From contig NZ_LGHK01000014.1 of assembly GCF_001908235.1 (NCBI RefSeq), forward strand, positions 1 to 53,347: a stretch of DNA of 53,347 nucleotides. The letters are read 5' to 3'. This DNA comes from Bradyrhizobium sp. NAS96.2. Its GTDB lineage: Bacteria; Pseudomonadota; Alphaproteobacteria; Rhizobiales; Xanthobacteraceae. Position numbers and translations under genes: made by a program. Below, piece after piece: positions 34,605 to 43,766 of the stretch. The notes under the pieces are model-generated. The model was not told where the DNA came from, did not search any database, and saw only the letters and a list, made by a program, of their open reading frames with translations. How positions within the stretch are numbered: the stretch's first letter is position 1; every line of letters begins with the position of its first letter.

Positions 34605-34687
34605 GTCATTGCGAGCGAAGCGAAGCAATCCATTCCTCCGCATGTGCGGCCGGTGGATTGCTTCGTCGCTTCGCTCCTCGCAATGAC
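34605..34687. repeat. Palindromic intergenic repeat (GTCATTGCGAG type)
   Basis: Long arms starting GTCATTGCGAGCGAAGCG and ending CGCTCCTCGCAATGAC fold on each other around GGATTGCTTCG-type inner arms. It lies between two converging genes (the minE-coupled gene and the sirtuin), where it may terminate both transcripts. Confidence 0.8.
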
Positions 34688-34704
34688 GCGGAGAGGTCGG
34701 CGGC

Positions 34705-35508
34705 CTACAGCAAGAACGACAGCGCCTGTTCGCACTGGTCCTCGACCTTGAGCGTGAGCAGGTCGTCGGCGCGGGTGCGGCCCAGATTGACGGCGGCGAT
34801 CGGCAGGCCGCGCTGCTCCGCCATCCGGACGAAGCGAAAGCCGGAATAGACCATCAGCGAGGAGCCGACGACGAGCAAGGCGTCGGCCTGCTCGAGATGC
34901 GCCTGCGCTGATGCAACCGTGTTGCGCGGCACGTTCTCGCCGAAGAACACCACATCGGGTTTCAGCACGCCGCCGCAGGCTTCGCAGGCCGGCGCGACGA
35001 ATGACGAAAAATCCTGCTCGAGATCGGCATCGCCGTCGGGCGCATCAGTGGCATCGAGCGCGAGCCAGGCAGGGTTCAGCCGCGCCAGCTCGCCCTGAAA
35101 CTGTTCGCGCGGCATCGTGGCGCCGCAGCCGAGGCAGCGCACCACGTCGAGCCGGCCGTGCAGGTCGATCACGCGCTGGCTGCCCGCGGCCTGGTGCAGG
35201 CGGTCGACATTCTGGGTCAAGAGCAGCTCGCAGCGCCCTTGTTGTTCGAGCTTCGCCAGTGCGCGATGCGCACCATTCGGCATCGCGCGGCCGAACCGCC
35301 GCCAACCGACCATGCTGCGCGCCCAGTAGCGCTGCCGCGTCGCCGCCTCGCCCAAAAAGGCCTGGATGGTGACCGGCCGGGTCCGCTTCCAGTTGCCGTC
35401 GCTGTCGCGATAATCAGGGATGCCGGAATTGGTGCTGCAGCCGGCCCCGGTCAGGACAAACAGGCGCTGGTGGCCGGCGACGAAATCCTCGAGGGCGGGG
35501 TGCTGCAT
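34705..35508 (-). CDS. Sir2-family NAD-dependent protein deacylase
   Basis: 267 residues. The NAD-binding start G-A-G-C-S-T is at 21-26 and G-I-P-D-Y-R follows. Q-N-V-D lies at 99-102, with the catalytic His at 117 in D-L-H-G-R-L. A structural zinc site comes from Cys125/128 and Cys175/178. F-F-G-E-N-V-P and G-S-S-L complete the pattern. Sirtuins remove acyl groups from lysines, consuming NAD. The zinc-site insert and G-C-S-T start place it with class II (SIRT4-like) members rather than E. coli CobB. It is transcribed alone, divergent from the cytochrome c gene. Confidence 0.92.
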   Translation of the reverse strand: MQHPALEDFVAGHQRLFVLTGAGCSTNSGIPDYRDSDGNWKRTRPVTIQAFLGEAATRQRYWARSMVGWRRFGRAMPNGAHRALAKLEQQGRCELLLTQNVDRLHQAAGSQRVIDLHGRLDVVRCLGCGATMPREQFQGELARLNPAWLALDATDAPDGDADLEQDFSSFVAPACEACGGVLKPDVVFFGENVPRNTVASAQAHLEQADALLVVGSSLMVYSGFRFVRMAEQRGLPIAAVNLGRTRADDLLTLKVEDQCEQALSFLL

Positions 35509-35619
35509 GGCAGCACATCTAGTGCAGCGCGCACGCTTGCGCCAGATGTGGGGCTGCCGCGAGAGGACCTTTCACGCCGCCCCTGCGTTGACGGCATGGC
35601 ACTTCCGATGGAGTGATCG

Positions 35620-36000
35620 ATGCGCCGAAAACTGATCGTCCTGCTATGCGCACTGACGTCCCTGCCGCTGTTGCCGTCCTATGGCCAGGATGCAGGCGTA
35701 TCGGGCGAGCAGGCGTTCAACAATTCCTGCCGCACCTGTCACACCGTCAAGGATGGCGACAACCGCGCCGGCCCGAACCTGCACAACATCGTCGGCCGCA
35801 AGGCCGGATCGGTGACGAATTTTCGTTATTCCGAGGCGATGAAGTCATCCGACATCGTCTGGGATGAGCGCACGCTGCTGCGCTTCATCGAGGATCCCGA
35901 AGCCGTGGTGTCGGGCAACGGCATGAAGCCGTACACCGGCGTCCGCTCGGCGGAGGATCGCACCAGGATCGTGGCGTTCCTGAAATCCTCGGGCAAGTGA
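35620..36000 (+). CDS. Periplasmic class I c-type cytochrome
   Basis: 126 residues with a signal peptide (cut near S-Y-G-Q-D) and GGAG six bases before the ATG. Haem attachment C-R-T-C-H is near residues 37-41, with the conserved G-P-N-L-H-N-I-V-G-R-K-A-G after it. The sixth ligand Met is probably in G-N-G-M-K-P-Y. This is the compact cytochrome c2/c550-like type, which carries electrons between the bc1 complex and oxidases or periplasmic enzymes. It stands alone. Confidence 0.92.
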   Translation: MRRKLIVLLCALTSLPLLPSYGQDAGVSGEQAFNNSCRTCHTVKDGDNRAGPNLHNIVGRKAGSVTNFRYSEAMKSSDIVWDERTLLRFIEDPEAVVSGNGMKPYTGVRSAEDRTRIVAFLKSSGK

Positions 36001-36020
36001 CCGTTGGCGTAAGGCCGGCC

Positions 36021-37178
36021 CTATCGTGCCGGCACGACGAAGACCTGACCGGGATAGATCAAATTGGGATTGCGGATCTGCCGCTGGTTTGCCCGATAGA
36101 TCACCGCATAACGCTGCCCGGCGCCGAATGCGCGCTGACTGATCCGCCACAGGCTGTCGCCGCGGGCTACCGTGGTCGTCGCGATCTTCGGCACGATCAC
36201 GGCCGAGGGTGAGCTCGATGCGGCGGTAGCCGTCGCCGCCGCGAGCCGCGGCGCGGTCGCAACCGCACGGCCGGACGAGGCCGGGATCGATGCGGTGGTC
36301 GTCGCGTCCGGAACGTTGAACGGCACCTCGGCGCGCGCGCGAACCTTGCCGGACCCGGGGTCGACCTCGTCAAGCCGGACCTGATAGTTGCCGGCCGCCA
36401 CACCCTTGTTGATCGTGACCGAGAGGTGTCCCGCCGCGTCGGCGGTGGCGGAGGCGATCAGACTGTCGTTGAGATAGAGCCTGACGGTCGCGCCGGGCGC
36501 TGCCTGGCCGCTGACATGGAGCTTGCCACCCGGTTCGGTCTCGACCGCCGCGACGGCAATTTTCCCGGCCGCCGGCGCCGCGGCCGCAGGTTGCGACAGC
36601 ACCCGGATCGGCTTGTCCGGCGCCATCAGCGCCACCATTGGCCGCTCCCTTGCCGCAGCCTCGAGCGCCACCGCCACGCTCTGCTTGGAGGTCACCTGCT
36701 TGCCATCACGCGTGATGCGCAGGGTGAGGTCGTAGTTTCCCGGCGGAAGCGGGCGCGGGACCATGACGAACTGGCCAGATTTGTCCGCCACGGCGCGATC
36801 GTGCACCTCGCCATTGCGCAGCAATTCCACCGTCGCGCCCGGTGGCGCGCGGCCGGCGACAACGGTCTCGCCGGTCGGCTCGATGTTGACGACGTCGAAC
36901 TCCGGCAAAGCGGCGGCGCCCGATGGCGGCGATGGCCCTGCCAGCGCGTTGGAGAGGGCCGCGGTCTCGGTTTGCGCCTTTGTCAGCGCAGTCTTGTCCT
37001 GATTCTTCTCTTGGTCTTGCGCCGGAGCTGCGGATGGCGCCGTCGCCATCAAGGGCGCGTTCGCGCCCAGGATTTGCTGGGTTTGGCGGATGCCGAAGAC
37101 GAACGCCGCCGTGCCGCCGGCGGCAAGTGCGAGCAACGGTATGGCCAGTCTCATCGCCGTGACATTCATGATTGTCAC
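36021..37178 (-). CDS. LysM domain protein with Ig-like repeats
   Basis: 385 residues. There is one N-terminal hydrophobic segment (about 9-27), an Ala/Gln-rich linker, then two Ig-like or Big-type beta domains (each with P-G-A-T-V-x-L plus G-x-Y-x-x-x-L). A C-terminal LysM motif follows (V-A-R-G-D-S-L-W-R-I-S ... N-P-N-L-I-Y-P-G-Q-V-F-V-V-P). It should be anchored in the inner membrane and reach the peptidoglycan. The start may be the ATG three codons in. It converges with the cytochrome c gene, 20 bp away. Confidence 0.87.
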   Translation of the reverse strand: MTIMNVTAMRLAIPLLALAAGGTAAFVFGIRQTQQILGANAPLMATAPSAAPAQDQEKNQDKTALTKAQTETAALSNALAGPSPPSGAAALPEFDVVNIEPTGETVVAGRAPPGATVELLRNGEVHDRAVADKSGQFVMVPRPLPPGNYDLTLRITRDGKQVTSKQSVAVALEAAARERPMVALMAPDKPIRVLSQPAAAAPAAGKIAVAAVETEPGGKLHVSGQAAPGATVRLYLNDSLIASATADAAGHLSVTINKGVAAGNYQVRLDEVDPGSGKVRARAEVPFNVPDATTTASIPASSGRAVATAPRLAAATATAASSSPSAVIVPKIATTTVARGDSLWRISQRAFGAGQRYAVIYRANQRQIRNPNLIYPGQVFVVPAR

Positions 37179-37321
37179 CCGCGCGGATGAATGTCCCCGC
37201 GCGTCCGCGCGCGCCCCTGCAGCCCTGTGGGGGATTCCGGGACAGATTGCGCCGATCTGCGCCCGCCATCAAGTCGGATGAAAGGATTACTTCTCTCGGG
37301 CAGCTTGCCTGACCCAACGGC

Positions 37322-38002
37322 TCACCGCCACTCCGCGACATTGACTGCAAGTGCTGCAACGCCCACGAGAACGAGGCTGACCGCCCAGACCGTCTCCAGA
37401 TTGAACCAGCTCCGCGCGACGAATTTGACGCCGAGGTAGCGATAGACCAGCCATGCCAGCAGGCCGCCGGCGCCGAGCATGGCGGCGGTGTGGACGAGCG
37501 CGACCAAAAGCGCCATCGCAAGGTTCTGGTCGATCACGCGCTGCGCCGCGGTGTGGCCGTCATGCGCTGATGATGTCGCGCAGAGGCCGAGATAGATCGG
37601 CAGCAGCATCAGCCCTGCGCCATGCGCAATCGCCACCGCGAACGACCAGAGCGCCAGTCTGGTTGGCGGTATCCGCGCCAGCGCGCGCGGATGACGGCGA
37701 ATGATAAGACGCGTAAGGCCGAAGCCGATGATGATGATGGCTGCCGCCATCTGGATCGGGCGCTGCCATTCCGCCAGCGCGATCAGCAGCGCAAACGGCA
37801 GCAGCACGAGCAGCATCGCCGCAAGGTGGCCGGTCGACAGCGGCAGCAGCGCGCCGAAGACGGCGCGCGGGGATCTGTCCATCAGGCCCGCGGAGACCGC
37901 GAGCGGCCAGCCCATGCCCGGGTTGATCCCGTGATAGAGGCCGCTTGCGATGATCGCGAGCCACAGCCAGATGGTCGTCGTATCGACGTCGCTCAATTCC
38001 AT
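37322..38002 (-). CDS. Multi-pass membrane protein coupled to the selenium-binding protein gene
   Basis: 226 residues from the ATG at 38002, with about six transmembrane helices. Conserved-looking features are Y-H-G-I-N-P-G-M-G-W and L-S-T-G-H-L in the first half and two histidines in V-A-I-A-H-G-A-G-L-M. The intended stop of the upstream gene falls inside its first codons (overlap of about 10 bp), indicating coupling. The His-rich membrane pattern hints at metal transport or handling, similar in shape to UreJ/HupE-type proteins. I cannot name a family with confidence. Confidence 0.75.
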   Translation of the reverse strand: MELSDVDTTTIWLWLAIIASGLYHGINPGMGWPLAVSAGLMDRSPRAVFGALLPLSTGHLAAMLLVLLPFALLIALAEWQRPIQMAAAIIIIGFGLTRLIIRRHPRALARIPPTRLALWSFAVAIAHGAGLMLLPIYLGLCATSSAHDGHTAAQRVIDQNLAMALLVALVHTAAMLGAGGLLAWLVYRYLGVKFVARSWFNLETVWAVSLVLVGVAALAVNVAEWR

Positions 38003-39398
38003 ACCGATGGATAGCAGAACGAATCCGTCGAACAGTCGCCGCCCTCGAGGCGGATCTGATGCGGGCGATAGCCTCGGGGAAATCGACGAAATAATCCTTG
38101 GCGAGTTCCAGCCCGCCGTTCGTGCCGACGTTGGCCATGACCTCGGCCCCCGGCATGCCGTCGGGATAGAACTGGTCATCCCAGGTCGAATACAGCGAGT
38201 TGGTCCAGTACACCCGCTTGCCGTCGCGGCTGATCTCGACCATCTGCGGGCCGCCGGCAAACGCCTTGCCGCTCGGATGCGGCGTGCGGCGGGCGATGCC
38301 GCCGATATGCACCGACCCTGCAAGCTTTGGCTTCCTCGGATCGCGGACGTCGTATTGGCGCATCTCGCCGATGCCCCAGCAGGAGACGTAGAGGAAGCGG
38401 TCGTCCATCGACAGGTCGATGTCGGTCACCAGCGGCGGCACGGCGCCGAACCCCTGCAACAGCGGCGGCAGCTTCTCCTTCGGCGCCGGCTCGGGCGGGA
38501 TGGTCGCGGTCTTCTCGGCGTGGAATTTTCCGCCCTCGCGCCACCAGGTCCAGATCGAGGCTTCGAGGTTGGTGGTGTCGACGACGACGCCGACAAAGCC
38601 GTATTCGCGGATCGGATCATGCGCAGGCCTGACCTCGAGCGCCATCTGGTGATTGGCGCCGAGATCGATGGTCTGCACGTTGCGCCGCGCGCGCAGATCC
38701 CAGAAGTGCAGCCGGTGACCGTATTTGTTCGACAGCAGGTCCTCAGGCACGATGCCGTTCTCGAATTGCGGCGGCAGCGCCCATTCGCTGGTCACCATGT
38801 AGTCGCGCGGCAGATTCCACCAGAAATCATAGTGCAGCGTCTGCGGCCCGCGGTCGATCTCCCAGCGGCCGAGCACGTCGAAGGTCTCGCAATCCATGAT
38901 GAAGATGCCGGGCGGGCCCTGCGTGCCGTCCTTGCCGCCGCCGCCGAGGGTGGAGACGTAAATGCCGTCCGGTCCGCAATGAATGGTGTGCGGCCGCGAG
39001 TAGCCGGTCTTCTTGAACACTTCCTCCGGCTCGATGATCTTGTGGATCCTGGCCTCGAGCGGCGAAGGCTTGGTGTCGATGATGTAGATGCGCGACGACC
39101 GCAGCCCGGGAATGATGAGATAGCGTCGCTCGATGAAGGCATGCCCGGTGAGCGGCGACAATGCGGAGGAGCAGGCATTCCAACCGAAGTGATGGAACTC
39201 GTCGCCCTTGTTCGGCATCGTCACGGTGTGGACGATCTTGCCATAGGTCTTCGAACCCGGCTTGACGTCGATCACCGCGAGCGCGTCGGGCTTCTTGAAG
39301 TCGGGACTGAGCAGCAGCGTATAGGCGAACTGCTCCGGCGGCGCCTCCATTGCAAGCTTTGGCGAGGCGTGAAACGTGGGGTCGGGTCGCATCGTCAT
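37993..39398 (-). CDS. Selenium-binding protein / methanethiol oxidase family (SBP56), frameshifted near the C-terminus
   Basis: About 468 residues from the ATG at 39398 (GGGAG upstream). The reading shows the SBP56 beta-propeller hallmarks: F-H-H-F-G-W-N-A-C-S-S near 70, R-P-H-T-I-H-C near 145, and H-Y-D-F-W-W-N. Bacterial members oxidise methanethiol and use copper. At about 38072 one G is missing. In the plain frame the stop is lost and reading runs on to 37560 as meaningless sequence. In the +1 frame the normal ending appears (H-Q-I-R-L-E-G-G-D-C-S-T-D-S-F-C-Y) with a stop at 37993. Either the sequence has an error or the gene lost its conserved tail. Confidence 0.85.
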
Positions 39399-39719
39399 GA
39401 CGTACTCCCGGTTTTGCTGGCTTGTTACCAACGTCGGGCCGTTCGCAGCGTTGCAACAGTCTGAATGGGGCGGCCTGGCACTCCGCTGGACGCGAGGTTG
39501 GCTGCGGACAGTTTACGGCATCATGCGCCTCCCGGAAACACGTGCGCATCCCCATCGGCTGTGGCGTTCTGCCACGAATTCGTGAGCCGTATCACACACG
39601 GAATTGCGGGCGGCCCGGCTCGCGCTGCGCCGCCATCCCATGTCCGCAAGTTGTGAAGCGAGACCGCTGCCGCTCGTGGTATACGCCTTGCGCGAGTTGG
39701 TCACTGGCAGGGGCGGACT
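39399..39719. promoter_or_regulatory. Divergent intergenic region with a 12-bp perfect palindrome
   Basis: It separates the selenium-binding protein gene and the serine hydrolase gene. No gene is visible. CACGAATTCGTG at 39573-39584 is a perfect palindrome and a possible operator. Confidence 0.35.
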
Positions 39720-41285
39720 ATGCAGGCAGTCGATCGCGTCGTTGGGCTTTCGTCACGGATCAGGGCTGCGGCGCTAGGCGCAGCCATCCTGCTCGCATCG
39801 GCCTATTGCGACGCGGCCAACGGGCAGAGCGCCGAGCCGGTCTGGCCGACTGCTCAGTGGGAAACCTCGACGCCGGAGCAGCAGGGCATCGATTCGGCTG
39901 CGCTGGCAAAGCTGGTGGCGGCCGGCACCACGCGCAGCTTCGACAGCCTGCTGGTGACGCGCCATGACCGCATCGTGCTCGATGCGTATTACGCGCCCTT
40001 TACCGCCGACATGCCGCACGCGATCAACTCCTCCACCAAGGCGGTGGTCTCGACGCTGCTGGCGATGGCCTACAAGGATGGTCTGCTGGATCGTCTCGAT
40101 CATCCGATGCTGGATTTCTTTTCCGATCGCAGCGTCGCCAATGTCGACGAGCGCAAGAAGGCCATCACGGTCCAGCATCTGCTCAACATGACGTCGGGCC
40201 TCGACTGGGACGAGGGGTTTGAAGGCGGGCGGGAGCAGTCGCTGCGCGACATGGGGAAGAGCGCGGACTGGGTCCAGTTCATTCTGGACCGCCCGATGGC
40301 GCATGCGCCCGGCGAGGTCTTCTACTACAACAGCGGCGGCTCGCATCTGTTGTCCGCGATCGTCAGCAAGCTCACCGGCAAGAACACCGCCGACTATGCC
40401 GAGGAGCAGCTGTTCGGCCCGCTCGGCATTAACAGGCCGTTCTGGCGGCGGGATCCGCAAAGGCTCCCGATCGGCGGATTTGGCCTGATGATGCGGCCGC
40501 GCGACATGGCGAAGATCGGCTATCTCTATCTGCGTAACGGTGAATGGGCGGGCAAGCAGTTGCTGCCGGCGGATTTCCTCGATGCCGTCAACCACGCCAC
40601 CGTGAACATGAATGCCCGATTTGATCCGCGGCTGCGCTATGCCAACCAGTTCTGGACCATACCCGACAAGCACATCTTTATGACGGTCGGCTATCATTGC
40701 CAGGTGATCATGGTCCTGCCGGAGCGCGATATCGTTGCGGTCATGACGGCGAGCAATTTCTGCTCATTCGGCAGGTTGGCCGAAGAGATTTCCGGCGCCG
40801 TCAAATCCGACCAGGCTCTGCCGGCCGATGCGGCCGCGGCCGAGCAATTGGCAAAGGCGATCGCCGACGTCTCCACGGAGAAGGCGACACAGGTCGGTGC
40901 GACGCCTGCGATCGCATCCACGATCTCGGGCCGGACCTACAAATTTCCCGACAACAACCTCGGTATCAAGACACTGACGCTGTTCCTTGCCGACGAGAAC
41001 CCGCGTTACGTCGTGGAGACCAACGCGGGCGATCCTGCACGGCGTCACTTCGACGGACCGATCGGTCTCGACGGCCTCTATCGCAAAAGTGCTCCGACCT
41101 TCCTCGGTGTGCGCGCCGTCAAGGGCGCGTGGACGGACGAGCGAACGCTTGTCGTCGACCTCCAATATGTCGGGCTCGGCGACGCCTGGACCTGGACGCT
41201 CACCTACGACGGCGACAAGATCGCGCTGCACGGCAAGGCGCGGGATGGGCGCGAGGGATCAGCGGAAGGGGCGGCGGGTGGCTAG
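39720..41285 (+). CDS. Secreted serine hydrolase, class C beta-lactamase fold
   Basis: 521 residues. A long basic leader and hydrophobic segment (about 14-34) form a probable signal peptide. The S-x-x-K motif is S-S-T-K at 104-107, the Y-x-N motif is Y-Y-N-S near 204, and G-Y-H in V-G-Y-H-C-Q stands where K-T-G would be. It therefore resembles esterases and D-aminopeptidase-like members more than true AmpC enzymes. The last ~130 residues are a beta-barrel-like extension. It probably hydrolyses an ester or peptide in the periplasm; resistance to beta-lactams should not be assumed. Confidence 0.87.
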   Translation: MQAVDRVVGLSSRIRAAALGAAILLASAYCDAANGQSAEPVWPTAQWETSTPEQQGIDSAALAKLVAAGTTRSFDSLLVTRHDRIVLDAYYAPFTADMPHAINSSTKAVVSTLLAMAYKDGLLDRLDHPMLDFFSDRSVANVDERKKAITVQHLLNMTSGLDWDEGFEGGREQSLRDMGKSADWVQFILDRPMAHAPGEVFYYNSGGSHLLSAIVSKLTGKNTADYAEEQLFGPLGINRPFWRRDPQRLPIGGFGLMMRPRDMAKIGYLYLRNGEWAGKQLLPADFLDAVNHATVNMNARFDPRLRYANQFWTIPDKHIFMTVGYHCQVIMVLPERDIVAVMTASNFCSFGRLAEEISGAVKSDQALPADAAAAEQLAKAIADVSTEKATQVGATPAIASTISGRTYKFPDNNLGIKTLTLFLADENPRYVVETNAGDPARRHFDGPIGLDGLYRKSAPTFLGVRAVKGAWTDERTLVVDLQYVGLGDAWTWTLTYDGDKIALHGKARDGREGSAEGAAGG

Positions 41286-41320
41286 AGCGCGATGAGATGA
41301 GGATCAGTCATCATCGTGCC
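41286..41320. repeat. Partial copy of the AGCGCGATGAGAT intergenic repeat
   Basis: GAGCGCGATGAGATGAGG right after the hydrolase stop is the complement of the end of the block at 46801-46925 (ATCTCATCGCGC). Only this end is present. Confidence 0.45.
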
Positions 41321-41337
41321 TTGGCTCTTCGTCGTAC

Positions 41338-41544
41338 TTACTGCGAATACGAAAGCTGCTCCTCAGTCACGACGCGCTCGATGTTGCCCGCTTTGCTTCT
41401 GATGCGGTATCGAAGCCGCCCGTCTGCTTCAATCGGCATCCGTTGAACGATGGTGTAGATTGCGGGCTGATCGGTCTCGGCACGACCTTGCGGCCCCTGG
41501 CCCAGGTGGTGAACGTCTTCATTCAGCTTGTAGGCATACGTCAT
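41338..41544 (-). CDS. Small conserved-type protein, unknown function
   Basis: 68 residues from the ATG at 41544. Soluble, no cysteines, with a compact beta-like pattern (I-Y-T-I-V-Q-R-M-P, R-L-R-Y-R-I-R-S-K, I-E-R-V-V-T-E-E-Q-L). It starts with the Tyr-rich M-T-Y-A-Y-K-L-N-E-D. Its composition fits a real protein rather than a chance frame, and there is no competing frame. I do not know the family. Confidence 0.65.
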   Translation of the reverse strand: MTYAYKLNEDVHHLGQGPQGRAETDQPAIYTIVQRMPIEADGRLRYRIRSKAGNIERVVTEEQLSYSQ

Positions 41545-41847
41545 CTGTTCACCTCTGCGGTTTTGCGGTTGCTCGCATGTCGGATCGTGCTGTGACAGCT
41601 ATGGAGTGGTGGCTTATGGACGCGAATTGCTGCTTCGATTGCCGCGTCAGGTCTCTCCGGAGACCGCAGGAGCACATGAGTTACCTTGACCGAATACGCC
41701 GGAAATAGCCACCGAATACTCACCCTCGACGAAGGCCGCCTACAGGCGTTGGGTTCCAGGCCGTTTTTGCGGCCTCAATTGCCATTTGATCTCCGCAGGC
41801 AGATGCTGCCAGCCCAAGGACACAAGCAAAGCACAAGGGAGCGCAAC

Positions 41848-42090
41848 ATGACCAGGGCAGGTCCCGACAATCGGCATCCCAACAAGGACGGCGAAATCGG
41901 CAGCAAGCACGGAAATACGCTGCTGCGCACCTTGCGCAAGATTTATGGGCCAGGTTTCGCGGCGGGCTATCCTGAATCCGAGAAGCTGAGCGATGTGCTG
42001 GTTTCGCTGAATGAGACGTCGCTGAGCCAACTCCGTCGCGATCATCAGACCGGCCATCTCGGGCACAAGATCGACAAGGCTTCGAAGTAG
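41848..42090 (+). CDS. Small soluble protein, unknown function
   Basis: 80 residues from the ATG at 41848 with AAGGGA upstream; a longer frame before it lacks coding character. The core T-L-R-K-I-Y-G-P-G-F-A-A-G-Y is followed by a helical half (L-S-D-V-L-V-S-L-N-E-T-S-L-S-Q-L). This layout is common to short hypothetical proteins of Bradyrhizobium. No signal or membrane segment. Confidence 0.75.
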   Translation: MTRAGPDNRHPNKDGEIGSKHGNTLLRTLRKIYGPGFAAGYPESEKLSDVLVSLNETSLSQLRRDHQTGHLGHKIDKASK

Positions 42091-42111
42091 ATTGCCGAGC
42101 GGAGCCTTCGC

Positions 42112-42576
42112 TCAAAACTCCAGCGCCGCATTGTCCACCACCTCTTTCATGACGAAGAAGGTGCGGGTCTGCCGCACGCCGGGCAGTGCGATCAGCTGGT
42201 CGCCATGGATGCGATTGAAGTCCTCCATGTCGCCGGCGCGGATCTTGAGGAAGTAGTCGAAGTCGCCGGCAACGAGGTGGCAGTCGAGCACGCATTTGAG
42301 TTTCGCCACCGCCTGCTCGAAGCTCGCAAAGCTCTCCGGCGTCGAGCGGTCGAGCACGACGCCGACCATGACCAGCGTGCCCTTGCCGAGCTTGCGCGGC
42401 GCCACCATGGCGCGGACACCGCTGACATAGCCCTCGTCGAACAGCGCCTGGGTCCGACGATGGCAGGTCGCGGGGCTGACGCCGACCTGATCGGCCAGCT
42501 CGGCATTGCTGAGCCGGCCGTTCTTTTGCAGCAATCTCAACATCTTGAGGTCGATGCGGTCGAGCCGAGCGGGCAT
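42112..42576 (-). CDS. acdR: Lrp/AsnC-family regulator AcdR
   Basis: 154 residues from the ATG at 42576 (M-P-A-R-L-D-R-I-D-L). The N-terminal helix-turn-helix contains L-S-N-A-E-L-A-D-Q-V-G-V-S-P-A-T-C-H-R-R, and the C-terminal RAM domain carries the ligand and oligomer interface (D-C-H-L-V-A-G-D-F-D-Y-F-L-K). It diverges from acdS with 161 bp between the starts, the standard arrangement for AcdR. AcdR activates acdS when ACC is present and is antagonised by leucine in the systems studied. A start 16 codons upstream is possible but less likely. Confidence 0.88.
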   Translation of the reverse strand: MPARLDRIDLKMLRLLQKNGRLSNAELADQVGVSPATCHRRTQALFDEGYVSGVRAMVAPRKLGKGTLVMVGVVLDRSTPESFASFEQAVAKLKCVLDCHLVAGDFDYFLKIRAGDMEDFNRIHGDQLIALPGVRQTRTFFVMKEVVDNAALEF

Positions 42577-42627
42577 GGAAGAATCTCTCGCAATCGTTCG
42601 ATATTGTGAGAGAAAACATATCATTCA

Positions 42628-42652
42628 GGCAAAATCTGGCAATCTTCGGCAA
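42628..42652. promoter_or_regulatory. Three GGCAA direct repeats at exactly 10-bp spacing between acdR and acdS
   Basis: GGCAA begins at 42628, 42638 and 42648, one helical turn apart, all on one face of the DNA. Lrp-type octamers bind such phased sites. A 5-bp-arm palindrome CACCAGTGGTG lies at 42684-42694, nearer acdS. Confidence 0.5.
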
Positions 42653-42737
42653 TTACCTGAGCCGAGTTAGAGAGCACCTTTCGCACCAGTGGTGATAGGA
42701 GTCGCCGCCGTTCCAGACCACCAAAGAGGATGCCAGC

Positions 42738-43751
42738 ATGCTGGAGAAGTTCGCACGCTATCCGCTCACCTTCGGGCCGACCGCCATCGAGAAGCTCGAT
42801 CGGCTGTCAAAGCATCTCGGCGGCAAGGTCGAGCTCTATGCCAAGCGCGAGGATTGCAATTCCGGACTCGCCTATGGCGGCAACAAGCTGCGCAAGCTCG
42901 AATACATCATCCCCGACGCGATCGCCTCCAACGCCGACACGCTGGTCTCGATCGGCGGCGTGCAGTCGAACCACACCCGCATGGTTGCAGCGGTCGCGGC
43001 CAAGATCGGCATGAAGTGCCGGCTGGTGCAGGAAAGCTGGGTGCCGCATGAGGACGCGGTCTATGACCGCGTCGGCAACATCCTGCTCTCGCGCGTGATG
43101 GGCGCCGATGTGCGCCTGGTCGACGAAGGTTTCGACATCGGCATCCGCAAGAGCTGGGAGCAGGCGATCGAGGAGGTGAAGGCTTCGGGTGGCAAGCCCT
43201 ACGCGATTCCGGCCGGCGCCTCCGTGCACAAATATGGCGGGCTCGGCTATGTCGGCTTCGCCGAAGAGGTGCGCGCGCAGGAGCGCCAGCTCGGCGTCAA
43301 GTTCGACTACATCATCGTCTGCACGGTGACCGGCTCGACCCATGCCGGCATGCTGGTCGGCTTCGCCGCCGACGGGCGTGCGCGCAACGTGATCGGCATC
43401 GACGGATCGTTCACGCCCGCGCAGACCAAGGCGCAGGTGCTGTCGATCGCGCAGAACACTGCGAAGCTGGTCGAGCTCGGCCGCGACATTGTCGAGGATG
43501 ATGTCGTGCTGATCGAGGATTACGCCTATCCCGCCTATGGCGTGCCGTCGGAGGAGACCAAAGAGGCGATCCGCCTCAGCGCGCGGCTGGAAGGCATGAT
43601 CACCGACCCCGTCTATGAGGGAAAGTCGATGCAGGGCATGATCGACCTGGTGCAGAAGGGCTTCTTCCCGGCCGGATCGAAGGTGCTCTACGCCCATCTC
43701 GGCGGCGCGCCGGCGCTCAACGGCTACGCCTACGCGTTCCGCAACGGCTGA
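42738..43751 (+). CDS. acdS: 1-aminocyclopropane-1-carboxylate deaminase
   Basis: 337 residues, the normal length. It is a PLP enzyme that converts ACC, the plant ethylene precursor, to 2-oxobutanoate and ammonia. PLP-binding Lys50 is in G-G-N-K-L-R-K, and the substrate-binding S-N-H-T-R follows G-G-V-Q. The ACC-deaminase-specific Tyr-Glu pair is present near 293-294 (V-Y-E-G-K-S), which separates it from D-cysteine desulfhydrases. By lowering root ethylene it favours nodulation and plant growth. It is cytosolic and controlled by the divergent acdR. Confidence 0.95.
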   Translation: MLEKFARYPLTFGPTAIEKLDRLSKHLGGKVELYAKREDCNSGLAYGGNKLRKLEYIIPDAIASNADTLVSIGGVQSNHTRMVAAVAAKIGMKCRLVQESWVPHEDAVYDRVGNILLSRVMGADVRLVDEGFDIGIRKSWEQAIEEVKASGGKPYAIPAGASVHKYGGLGYVGFAEEVRAQERQLGVKFDYIIVCTVTGSTHAGMLVGFAADGRARNVIGIDGSFTPAQTKAQVLSIAQNTAKLVELGRDIVEDDVVLIEDYAYPAYGVPSEETKEAIRLSARLEGMITDPVYEGKSMQGMIDLVQKGFFPAGSKVLYAHLGGAPALNGYAYAFRNG

Positions 43752-43766
43752 GGCGTCGCACGCCTT

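Noticed and set aside
37560..37992. C-terminal extension that would make the selenium-binding protein a 623-residue fusion
   Set aside because: The extension is Arg/Ala/Asp/His-rich nonsense antiphase to the membrane protein gene, and the normal tail of the family is found in the neighbouring frame.
39720..41285. Antibiotic-resistance beta-lactamase
   Set aside because: The fold and S-x-x-K motif are there, but the K-T-G position reads G-Y-H and the length with its C-terminal extension fits esterase or peptidase relatives.
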